Positions 1 to 6,682 of a stretch of DNA of 22,766 nt are shown piece by piece. This DNA comes from Burkholderiales bacterium UBA1834 (GTDB taxonomy: Bacteria; Pseudomonadota; Gammaproteobacteria; Burkholderiales; Burkholderiaceae_C), in NCBI GenBank assembly GCA_002339015.1, contig DDJC01000100.1:155-22920 (forward strand), in the 5' to 3' direction. The translations under genes and the position numbers were made by a program. The stretch's first letter is position 1. Every line of letters starts with the position of its first letter. Under the pieces are notes generated by a model that worked only from the letters and a program-made list of their open reading frames with translations, was not told where the DNA came from and did no database searches.

Positions 1-893
1 ACATCCGCACCCTGCTGCTGACCTTCTTCTTTAGGCAGATGCCGGAGCTGGTGGAGCGCGGCCACATCTACATCGCGCAGCCGCCGCTGTACAAGGTGAA
101 GCTGGGCAAGCACGAGCAGTACCTGAAGGACGCCCGCGCGCTGGACGAATACCTGATGAAGGTGGCCCTGGAAGGCGCCGTGGTGGAGCCTGAAGGCTCG
201 GGCGAAGGCAAGCCCGCCATCGCCGGCGATGCCCTGGTGGACCTGGCCAACGCCTACGTGACGGCCAACGCCGTGGTGGAGCGCCTGGGCAACTGGATGG
301 ACATAGAGGCCCTGCGCGCCATCGCCAACGGCCTGACGCTGAACCTGGACACCCTGGAAGCCGCCGAGGCCAGCGCCGTGGCGCTCAAGGGTGCGCTCAA
401 GACCGCCGAGGTAACGGCCGAGTTCGACGCCCGCACCGACAAGCACATCCTGCGCATCAGCCGTGTCTTCCACGGCAACACCAAGTACAGCATCATCAAT
501 GCCGACTTCGTGCATGGCGCCGATTACGAGGCGCTGAGCCGCGCCGGCATCACCTTCAAGGGCCTGCTGGGGCCGGACGCCGTGGTGCGCCGTGGCGAAG
601 GCGAGAAGGCCAAGGAAATCAAGGTGGATGACTTCCGCGCCGCGATGGCGTGGCTGCTGCAGCAGGCTGAAAGCGCCGTGGGCCGCCAGCGCTACAAGGG
701 GCTGGGGGAGATGAACCCCGAGCAGTTGTGGGAGACCACGATGGATCCGGAAGTGCGCCGGCTGTTGAAGGTGCAGATCGAGGATGCGATCGAGGCGGAT
801 CGGGTGTTCACGATGTTGATGGGGGATGAGGTGGAGCCTCGGAGAGACTTCATTGAAACCAATGCATTGCGGGCGACCAACATTGACGCTTGA
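1..893 (+). CDS. gyrB: DNA gyrase subunit B, C-terminal part (5' end outside window)
   Basis: The reading frame is open from the left edge (first full codon at base 3) to TGA at 891-893, so this is the C-terminal ~296 residues of GyrB. GyrB is the ATPase subunit of type II topoisomerase, which with GyrA introduces negative supercoils. Visible landmarks are the end of the TOPRIM core (FFFRQMPELVERGHIYIAQP), then a long stretch matching the ~170-residue insertion typical of Gram-negative GyrB, then the highly conserved tail (RQRYKGLGEMNPEQLWETTM) and a terminal segment ending TNALRATNIDA. The tail supports a betaproteobacterial, probably Comamonadaceae, source. No break is seen in the visible part. 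A strong hairpin terminator follows, so the next gene is probably transcribed separately. Confidence 0.97.
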   Translation, partial: IRTLLLTFFFRQMPELVERGHIYIAQPPLYKVKLGKHEQYLKDARALDEYLMKVALEGAVVEPEGSGEGKPAIAGDALVDLANAYVTANAVVERLGNWMDIEALRAIANGLTLNLDTLEAAEASAVALKGALKTAEVTAEFDARTDKHILRISRVFHGNTKYSIINADFVHGADYEALSRAGITFKGLLGPDAVVRRGEGEKAKEIKVDDFRAAMAWLLQQAESAVGRQRYKGLGEMNPEQLWETTMDPEVRRLLKVQIEDAIEADRVFTMLMGDEVEPRRDFIETNALRATNIDA

Positions 894-945
894 CGTGTCG
901 GACACGACGGAGCCAGTGAACAGGTCTGACAGATACTGATCACGC

Positions 946-976
946 AAACGCCCGGTTTATCCGGGCGTTTCTGTTT
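946..976 (+). terminator. Rho-independent terminator after gyrB
   Basis: ACGCCCGG (948-955) and CCGGGCGT (961-968) form a perfect 8-bp GC-rich stem with a TTTAT loop, followed by TTTCTGTTTT. It sits 55 bp after the gyrB stop and 28 bp before the next start, as expected for a gyrB terminator. Confidence 0.8.
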
Positions 977-1003
977 TGAAAATACGAGAAGTAGGCAAAC
1001 ACC

Positions 1004-2245
1004 ATGACAAGCGCCCAACAACGCGCCGAACTTCAACGCCGCATTTGGCAAATCGCCAACGATGTTCGCGGTGCCGTTGACGGCTGGGACTTCAAGCAAT
1101 ACGTGCTGGGCGCGCTGTTCTATCGCTTCATCAGCGAAAACTTCATCGACTACATCACGGGTGGCGATTCCAGCGTGGATTACGCCGCCATGGCCGACGA
1201 CGACAAGAACATCGCGGCAGCCAAAGACGACGCCATCAAAACCAAGGGCTACTTCATCTACCCCAGCCAGCTGTTCGTCAACGTTGCGGCCAGCGCCAAC
1301 ACCAACGAGCGCCTGAACACCAGACTGGCCGAAATTTTCAAGGCCATTGAAGCATCCGCCAGTGGCTACCCCTCTGAGCAAGATATCAAAGGCCTGTTCG
1401 CTGACTTTGACACCACCAGCAACCGCCTGGGCAACACCGTCAAAGACAAGAATGCCCGCTTGGCAGCCGTGCTCAAGGGTGTGGCAGACCTGGACTTCGG
1501 CAGCTTCGATGCCAACCATATCGACCTGTTCGGCGATGCCTACGAGTTCCTGATCTCCAACTACGCCGCCAACGCCGGCAAGTCAGGCGGCGAGTTCTTC
1601 ACGCCGCAGCAGGTCTCCAAGCTGATCGCCCAATTGGCGATGCACGGGCAAACCAGCATCAACAAGATCTACGACCCGGCCTGCGGCTCGGGCTCGCTGC
1701 TGCTGCAAGCCAAAAAGCAGTTCGATGCGCACCTGATCGAAGACGGCTTCTTCGGGCAAGAAATCAACCACACCACGTACAACCTGGCGCGGATGAACAT
1801 GTTCTTGCACAACGTGAACTACGACAAGTTCGACATCCAGCTGGGCAACACGCTGGAGGACCCGCGCTTTGCCGACGAGCGGCCCTTTGACGCCATCGTC
1901 TCCAACCCGCCGTATTCGGTGAAATGGATCGGCAGCGACGACCCCACGCTGATCAACGACGAACGCTTTGCCCCGGCTGGCGTACTGGCGCCCAAGTCCA
2001 AGGCCGACTTTGCCTTTGTGTTGCACGCGCTGAACTATCTGTCGGCCAAAGGGCGGGCGGCCATTGTGTGCTTCCCTGGTATCTTCTATCGGGGTGGGGC
2101 CGAGCAGAAGATCCGCCAATACCTGGTGGACAACAACTATGTGGAAAGCGTGATTTCGCTTGCGCCCAACCTGTTCTTTGGCACCACCATTGCGGTGAAC
2201 ATCCTGGTGCTATCCAAGCACAAGACGGACAATCGCACGAACTGA
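1004..2245 (+). CDS. hsdM: Type I restriction-modification N6-adenine methyltransferase HsdM, C-terminally truncated
   Basis: This 413-residue protein matches the M subunit of type I R-M systems, which transfers methyl from SAM to N6 of adenine at sites chosen by HsdS. Residues 1-150 resemble the HsdM N-terminal helical domain. GGEFFTP lies at 195-201, the SAM-binding motif DPACGSG at 224-230 and the catalytic NPPY at 301-304. Family members usually run to about 500 residues. Here the sequence stops just after the strand ILVLSKHKTD, and the last residues (NRTN) look foreign, so roughly 100 C-terminal residues that contact HsdS and HsdR are missing. No hsdS or hsdR follows; an unrelated fic gene does. 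A weak AGTAGG ribosome site is 8 bases before the ATG. The catalytic core is intact, so inactivity is inferred from the lost tail and partners. Confidence 0.88.
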   Translation: MTSAQQRAELQRRIWQIANDVRGAVDGWDFKQYVLGALFYRFISENFIDYITGGDSSVDYAAMADDDKNIAAAKDDAIKTKGYFIYPSQLFVNVAASANTNERLNTRLAEIFKAIEASASGYPSEQDIKGLFADFDTTSNRLGNTVKDKNARLAAVLKGVADLDFGSFDANHIDLFGDAYEFLISNYAANAGKSGGEFFTPQQVSKLIAQLAMHGQTSINKIYDPACGSGSLLLQAKKQFDAHLIEDGFFGQEINHTTYNLARMNMFLHNVNYDKFDIQLGNTLEDPRFADERPFDAIVSNPPYSVKWIGSDDPTLINDERFAPAGVLAPKSKADFAFVLHALNYLSAKGRAAIVCFPGIFYRGGAEQKIRQYLVDNNYVESVISLAPNLFFGTTIAVNILVLSKHKTDNRTN

Positions 2246-2286
2246 AGCGGCAAGCGGTCTGAGCGTAAAGTTTCAGCAATGCCTGC

Positions 2287-2427
2287 TTCCGAAGAAAAAG
2301 TATTGGCGCTGAAGATTTTTCTGCGGACTGGATCGGCTGGAGGGGAACCTTGTTGCAGCCGCTGTTCTGAAGAAAAAATTGGCGACACATGCATTTCTGA
2401 TGATAATTCTTCGAATCTGAAGATTTT
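2287..2427 (+). repeat. Imperfect direct repeat pair in the hsdM-fic intergenic region
   Basis: TTCCGAAGAAAAAGTATTGGCG (2287-2308) and TTCTGAAGAAAAATTGGCG-like sequence (2365-2384) are near copies. Each is followed, 0 or 32 bases later, by an identical CTGAAGATTTT (2309-2319 and 2417-2427). The stretch is much more AT-rich than its flanks and has no coding potential. The second copy supplies the -35 of the predicted fic promoter, so the repeats could be a duplicated regulatory element. They could also be debris of the recombination that cut hsdM. Confidence 0.5.
2379..2407 (+). promoter_or_regulatory. Predicted sigma70-type promoter of the first fic gene
   Basis: TTGGCG (2379-2384) and GATAAT (2402-2407) are separated by exactly 17 bases, in an AT-rich stretch 45 bases before the ATG at 2452. 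The -10 matches five of six consensus positions and the -35 four of six. This is prediction by eye only. Confidence 0.4.
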
Positions 2428-2451
2428 CCCGCCCGAGAGGCCTCTGCGGAC

Positions 2452-3972
2452 ATGAGCGACATTGGCTATGCCTGGATCCAGAACGCGGTGGGGGCCCCCG
2501 ATTTCCTGGGCAAGCAGCGCGCTCGCCTGGCTCCCGTCAACCGTATCGAGCGCCTAGGCGATGGCGCCATCCTGGTGCCGCACAAGCTGGCGCCAGAGCC
2601 CACCTTGTTGCAGCAGGCCTTGTTTGCCCTCAAGCATGAAGGCGTGAGGTTGGATCTGTTGGTGAGCGCCCTGCGGCGCATTCCTCCGGCGGAACTGGTG
2701 GCGTGGGTGCAGGCCACGCCCAACAGCATCTATGGCCGCAAGGTGGGCCACCTGTGGGAAGCCTGGCATCAGCAACGGCTGCCCGGCCTGGGTGACCCGA
2801 ACGTGGCATCCGCCTACGCCCCCCTGTTTGATCCAGCCCACTACTTTGTGGGCCTGCCCCAGCGTGATGCGCGCTGGCGCATCGAGTTCAATGGACTGGG
2901 TGATCTGCACTTCTGCCCGGTGGTGCGCAAGACCCCGGCGCTGATGGCGCTCATCGATAAGGACATCCTGGGCCAAGCCCAAGCCTTCGCCGAATCCGTG
3001 GGTGAGGCCATGCTCGAGCGGGCCTTGAACTGGGCCTACCTGAGCGAAACCGAGGGCTCCTTTGCCATCGAGGGCGAGGCCCCCACCGCGGACAAAACCG
3101 CGCTGTTTGCCGCCTTGCTGAGACGCGCCCATGAGCAGCGCCCGCTCACCGAAGACTGGCTGGTGGCGCTGCAGAACGCCGCCATCTCCAATCCGTTTGA
3201 CAAGGCCGTTCAATTTCGCACCGAGCAGAACCGCCTGCAACGGGACGTGTCCGGCGCCGCAGGGGTCACCTACGTGCCGCCCGAGCCTGAGCTGGCGGTG
3301 GCCTTGATGAATGGGTTGATGCGCCTGGCCAACCAGCGCATCGCTGAGCTGGACCCTCTGGTGCATGCCGCCGTGGTGTCTTTCGCGTTCGTGTTCATCC
3401 ACCCGTTCATGGATGGCAATGGGCGCCTGTCACGCTATCTGATCCACCATTGCCTGGGCCAATCGGGCCGCTTGCCGCCGCAGTTCCTGTTGCCCATCTC
3501 GGTGGCCATGAAAAGGCACGAGGCCGACTACCTGCATGCGCTCACCACCTTCAGCAAGCCGGCGCGCGAGCTGTGCAAGGTCACTTGGGGGGGCGATGAA
3601 CACTACACCTATGAATGGGCTGCCGAGGCTGACACCTGGTTCCGCTACATGGACCTGAGCGAAGCGGCCGTGTTCACGCTGGCCATGGCCGAGGCTTCAC
3701 TGGACACGCACATGCGCCAGGAGGTGGAGTTTCTGGGGCTGTTTGACCGCGTGAAGCGCCACGTCAACGAACGCCATGACCTGCGTGGCAGCGACTTGGC
3801 CAATTTGATCGTGACCATCTTCCAGAACGGTGGCACGCTGTCCAGCAACCGGCGCAAGCGCTACGCCGAGCGGGTGCAGGCCCATGTGCTGGACGCCATT
3901 GAACAAGCGGTGAGCCGCGCCATGCAGGGCCGGCCGCTTGGCGACGAAGACGACGATCAAGAAGAATACTGA
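2452..3972 (+). CDS. Fic family protein, class II (N-terminal inhibitory helix), 506 aa
   Basis: Fic proteins usually transfer AMP from ATP to a hydroxyl side chain of a target protein. The core motif HPFMDGNGRLSR lies at residues 317-328: catalytic H317, phosphate-binding GNGR and the final Arg are all present, so the enzyme is predicted active. SFAIEG at 203-208 fits the inhibitory pattern [S/T]xxxE[G/N]; E207 would block the ATP gamma-phosphate site until moved. As the motif precedes the Fic core, this is class II. Residues 1-150 form an N-terminal region I cannot assign, perhaps target recognition. The C-terminus after about 400 is helical with an acidic end. The ATG follows GAGAGG by about 11 bases. 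The gene converges on a second fic gene with 34 bp between stops. No separate antitoxin gene is visible, as expected for self-inhibited Fic proteins. The target is unknown. Confidence 0.88.
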   Translation: MSDIGYAWIQNAVGAPDFLGKQRARLAPVNRIERLGDGAILVPHKLAPEPTLLQQALFALKHEGVRLDLLVSALRRIPPAELVAWVQATPNSIYGRKVGHLWEAWHQQRLPGLGDPNVASAYAPLFDPAHYFVGLPQRDARWRIEFNGLGDLHFCPVVRKTPALMALIDKDILGQAQAFAESVGEAMLERALNWAYLSETEGSFAIEGEAPTADKTALFAALLRRAHEQRPLTEDWLVALQNAAISNPFDKAVQFRTEQNRLQRDVSGAAGVTYVPPEPELAVALMNGLMRLANQRIAELDPLVHAAVVSFAFVFIHPFMDGNGRLSRYLIHHCLGQSGRLPPQFLLPISVAMKRHEADYLHALTTFSKPARELCKVTWGGDEHYTYEWAAEADTWFRYMDLSEAAVFTLAMAEASLDTHMRQEVEFLGLFDRVKRHVNERHDLRGSDLANLIVTIFQNGGTLSSNRRKRYAERVQAHVLDAIEQAVSRAMQGRPLGDEDDDQEEY

Positions 3973-3996
3973 ATGGCAACCACAGGGCGTAGACGT

Positions 3997-4017
3997 TGGC
4001 GCTGCGTCAAAGCGCCA
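3997..4017. terminator. Hairpin between the two convergent fic genes
   Basis: TGGCGCT (3997-4003) and AGCGCCA (4011-4017) are a perfect 7-bp inverted repeat around GCGTCAA, lying between the convergent stops and covering the stop codon of the minus-strand gene. Its position suits a bidirectional terminator, but there is no T-run on either side, so the role is tentative. Confidence 0.25.
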
Positions 4018-5092
4018 GCAGCGCAATGTAGGGTTGATAGCTGAAGCTGCGATTCGTCTTCTGGCCAGTCAACTCGGCCACGATGCCCAGGTCTTCGAGC
4101 ACCTTCACCGCTGCCGTGGCCGTCGGGAAGGTGGTGCCCAATGCCTGCCGTGCGCGTTCGATGGTGAAGCGCGGCATCATGGGCAGCATCTCGAACAAGC
4201 GGTAGCTGGCGGGGCCTGCCTTGGGCGCGGCCAGCAAGCGGCGCCGGTCCGCCGTGATCAAGCTTGCCAGGGCCACCACGCCTCGCTCGGCTTCTGCGGC
4301 GGCACGGGCCACACCCTCCAGAAAGAACCCAAGCCAGCCCTCCCAATCACCCTCGGTGCGGATGGCGGACAGGCGACGGTAATACTCGGCCTGGTGCTGC
4401 TTGAGGTAGCCGCTGAGGTACATCAGCGGTTCGGGCAGCAGCTTCCAGTGCTCCAGCAAGGCAGCAATCAGCAGGCGCCCGATGCGGCCGTTGCCATCCA
4501 AGAAGGGGTGAATCGTTTCGAACTGCGCATGCACCAGCGCCACCTTCACCAGCGGCGGCAAGCCCTGTCTCTCTTCATGAATGAAGCGCTCCATGTCGGC
4601 CAGCAGGCCCGCCACGTGCTCTGGCGGGGGCGGCACAAAGGCCGCATTGCCTGGCCGCGTGCCACCGATCCAGTTTTGCGAGCGGCGCAGTTCGCCAGGC
4701 TGCTTGCCCGCGCCACGCACACCATCCAGCAGCAGGCGGTGCGCATCGCACAGCAGGCGCACGCTGATGGGCAAGCCATGGGGGTCACGCAAATGGCCCT
4801 GTACCAGGCGGAAGGCGCGCAAATAGTTGGTGACTTCCTCGACGTCGTCGGTGTTGCTGATGGCCAGTCCCGCTTCGTTGTCGAACAGGTCGACCAGCGT
4901 GGCCTGGGTGCCTTCGATCTGAGAGGTCAGCAAGGCCTCTTTGCGGATGGCGCTGTAGAGCAACCAATCGACCGAAGGCGCCAGGCCGGACACCCCTGAC
5001 AGACGGGCCAGCGCCAACTCGGCTGCATGGTTGAGCGCGGCAAAAGCATCGGGGGACAAGGGGGGATCAAGCGGCGGAAGCGCATGCGGCAC
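4007..5092 (-). CDS. Fic family protein, class II with C-terminal winged helix (SoFic-like), 361 aa
   Basis: A second predicted AMP-transferase, of the well-known ~370-residue Fic type with an N-terminal Fic_N-like helical domain, a Fic core and a C-terminal winged-helix region. The inhibitory motif TSQIEG is at 56-61 (E60) and the core HPFLDGNGRIGR at 195-206 (H195, R203, R206), both complete. The flap region with NWIGGTRPG is at 140-148. The C-terminal ~70 residues (FTIERARQALGTTFPTATAA) look like a helix-turn-helix. The start is GTG at 5092; no upstream in-frame ATG/GTG was found, and homologues begin with similar Pro-rich text. A promoter with a palindromic -10 lies about 80 bp upstream. 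It differs clearly from the neighbouring fic gene, so the pair is not a recent tandem duplication. Confidence 0.9.
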   Translation of the reverse strand: MPHALPPLDPPLSPDAFAALNHAAELALARLSGVSGLAPSVDWLLYSAIRKEALLTSQIEGTQATLVDLFDNEAGLAISNTDDVEEVTNYLRAFRLVQGHLRDPHGLPISVRLLCDAHRLLLDGVRGAGKQPGELRRSQNWIGGTRPGNAAFVPPPPEHVAGLLADMERFIHEERQGLPPLVKVALVHAQFETIHPFLDGNGRIGRLLIAALLEHWKLLPEPLMYLSGYLKQHQAEYYRRLSAIRTEGDWEGWLGFFLEGVARAAAEAERGVVALASLITADRRRLLAAPKAGPASYRLFEMLPMMPRFTIERARQALGTTFPTATAAVKVLEDLGIVAELTGQKTNRSFSYQPYIALLAL

Positions 5093-5173
5093 GAAAGCCC
5101 GGGGTCGTGGAAATGGCGTAAGTGCCCGTGCTGCGCATTGTTGTGAAAGCCTGCTTGAATGACCCTTTTGGTG

Positions 5174-5202
5174 ATTAAAGCATTCTTTAATGTCATGCGC
5201 AA
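5174..5202 (-). promoter_or_regulatory. Predicted promoter of the second fic gene with palindromic -10 region
   Basis: On the minus strand TTGCGC (5202-5197) and TTTAAT (5179-5174) are 17 bases apart; the -10 matches five of six positions. The -10 lies in a perfect inverted repeat, ATTAAAG-CATT-CTTTAAT (5174-5191), a possible operator. The distance to the GTG start is about 80 bases, and no other good promoter is seen between them. Confidence 0.4.
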
Positions 5203-5277
5203 GAATGAAAGGCGGCTTTTATGTGGGGTGCGAACGGCACACTGGCGAACGGGGCTCAAGGGCGGATAACGCCGCAG

Positions 5278-5616
5278 TCATCCCTTGGGCATCAAGATGA
5301 CCTTGGCGGGCTTCTTGCCGTCTTGTCGCTCTTGTGGCGGTGTGCTCACAGGCCCCACCTTTTGCAGATGCGATGGCGACACCTTCCATTGCTGACCGTT
5401 GCTGGTGATCACCGTTACCGTCTTCTGGTTGTACTTGGCGATCACACCTGTCAGCACCGGGTGCCCCGGCGGATGAAAGCTCACCTGTTCGCCGATGCTG
5501 AAATCCAGCATGGCCGAGTGGGCGCGCATCTGGTCCAGAAACTTCAAGCGCGCCACGACCCGGTTGTTCAGGTCGATCAATTGGTCGTAGCTGAGGTTGT
5601 CGATGTCCAGGCTCAT
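5278..5616 (-). CDS. Small conserved hypothetical protein, SH3-like C-terminal half, 112 aa
   Basis: I recognise the general type but not a function. The chosen start is the ATG at 5616 (MSLDIDNLSYDQL), preceded by GAAG at about 8 bases. The frame is open farther upstream, but that text looks non-coding. Residues 1-35 should form a helical pair (DQLIDLNNRVVARLKFLDQM). Residues 40-87 read as a small beta-barrel of the SH3/KOW kind: a GEQVSF strand, then TGVIAKYNQKTVTVITSNGQQWKVSP, then LQKV. Such folds bind nucleic acid or protein. The tail (90-112) is Pro/Lys-rich and probably unstructured. It lies between fic and the hipBA scar on the same strand, 185 bp upstream of the fic start. No catalytic residues are apparent. 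Confidence 0.7.
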   Translation of the reverse strand: MSLDIDNLSYDQLIDLNNRVVARLKFLDQMRAHSAMLDFSIGEQVSFHPPGHPVLTGVIAKYNQKTVTVITSNGQQWKVSPSHLQKVGPVSTPPQERQDGKKPAKVILMPKG

Positions 5617-5746
5617 GGTTGGATCTTCAAAGCGGCCGAAGGCCATGGTTCCAGTCGATCGGCTGCGGTGGGCCAGCATTCCTGGTCCAGGCAGGGTCCA
5701 CATTGTCGCAAGAAGGGCGTGACCATGACCTACCCGCAAGGTCGAT

Positions 5747-5768
5747 GCCCGGTGCGGCGTAGCCGGGC
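5747..5768. repeat. GC-rich inverted repeat between the hipA scar and the small hypothetical gene
   Basis: GCCCGG (5747-5752) and CCGGGC (5763-5768) form a 6-bp stem in the otherwise featureless interval 5617-5800. There is no T-run, so it could be a terminator remnant or a chance repeat. Nothing else is seen in this interval. Confidence 0.25.
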
Positions 5769-5800
5769 CGTGCCGAGGCTTGACGAGATGGAAGCCGGCA

Positions 5801-6327
5801 TCAATGAGCAGTTGAACGTTTGCCGTATTCCAGCCCTGATTGCCACATATCCCGCATGCCCTGTAGCAGCTCGCGCGCAATCCGCTCGTCGGAGGCCGCC
5901 TTCATGACCGTGTCGAAGCGCTCAAGCACTAGCAGCTTGCCATCGTGCGAAAAGTCGAAGGTGGGCGTTTCGATGCCGGCCAGGGTGGCCGCGCGCAGGC
6001 ACAGGTATTCGTTGGCCGTGAGGCCTGGGTAAGCCTCGCTCGCCGCCTTCACGATCAGCGTCGGGATCGGCACCGCGAACCTCGCTTCGGGCACCATGAT
6101 CCTCGGTTGCACGCCAGCAGGTTTTGGTCCATGGGCGGGAACAGGTCGCCATCCGTCCAGGTGAGTTTGGCGGAGGCCGGCATCAGCAGCGCGACCGAAG
6201 GCTGGTGAGCGGACGCATCGAGGTATCTGAACTCGCAGGTCGATGCGTTGAGCAATTGGCCGGCGTTGGCTTGATCGCCGATGGACACGTCGAGCTGAGG
6301 GATGCGCTCAGGGAGCATCGTCGTCAT
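5801..6327 (-). pseudogene. hipA: hipA-like toxin kinase remnant with internal deletions and a frame change
   Basis: HipA-family toxins are Ser/Thr kinases of about 400-440 residues. Here three collinear pieces remain. Frame one starts at 6327, overlaps hipB by 20 bases, and carries the N-terminal subdomain up to LFPPMDQN (about 6115). A second frame then begins directly at the P-loop neighbourhood (QPRIMVPEAR, about 6110) and includes the ATP-lysine strand (TLIVKA) and NEYLCLRAATLAGI through LLVLERFD. The reading then jumps to what looks like the C-terminal helix (ASDERIARELLQGMRDMW), ending at 5801. About 50 residues before the P-loop and the whole catalytic core, with the DxxxxN loop and metal Asp, are missing. 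The two deletions are inferred from general knowledge of HipA layout, not from an alignment. The product cannot be an active kinase. Confidence 0.75.
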
Positions 6328-6580
6328 CCCTGTTGAAGGCGGCGGCCACGTCTTCCATGGTGGGCAAGCCTGCTGGCTCGATGTGCATCACCAGGTTCAG
6401 TGCACGCAGCACATCGAACAGCGATGACACGGAGGCTTCCTGGCTCCCCTCCAGGCGATAGACGACTTCGCGAACGCGGCCAGCCCTTTGCGCCGTGGCC
6501 GTTTTGCTCAGACCCATGCGTTCGCGACGCTGCCGCAGCAGTTCGCCGAGTTCAGTGGGGAACCTTGGTCTGTCAGCCAT
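6308..6580 (-). CDS. hipB: HipB-like XRE family antitoxin/repressor
   Basis: About 90 residues with a Cro/C1-type helix-turn-helix: ELGELLRQRRERMGLSKTATAQRAG, then a recognition segment (REVVYRLEGSQEASVSSLFDVLRAL), as in HipB, which dimerises, represses its own operon and neutralises HipA. The acidic tail NRDDDDAP overlaps the hipA start by 20 bases, the usual hipBA coupling. I chose ATG at 6580 (MADRPRF). A GTG three codons upstream (6589) is equally possible; a GGGGGA run is 3 bases before the GTG and 12 before the ATG, so spacing does not settle it. The gene appears intact though its toxin partner is destroyed, so it may persist as an orphan repressor. It is divergent from the NERD-helicase gene, sharing a 100-bp intergenic region. 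Confidence 0.85.
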   Translation of the reverse strand: MADRPRFPTELGELLRQRRERMGLSKTATAQRAGRVREVVYRLEGSQEASVSSLFDVLRALNLVMHIEPAGLPTMEDVAAAFNRDDDDAP

Positions 6581-6682
6581 GGCTTGCACTGATCCCCCGC
6601 ATCTGACTTAAGGGCACAATGGCTGAACACGCGTTGCGACGAATGCGCGACATTTTGAGAAGTTAGGCGAGGTGACTGCCAG

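Noticed and set aside
3938..4999. Long plus-strand frames opposite the second fic gene and similar mirror frames elsewhere
   Set aside because: Antisense to clear family genes with compositionally biased products (His/Gln/Gly-rich), as expected from GC-rich codon shadows.
5617..5880. Upstream extension of the small SH3-like gene to a 200-residue frame
   Set aside because: The added residues have the composition of non-coding GC-rich DNA and overlap the hipA remnant; a good ATG with GAAG lies at 5616.
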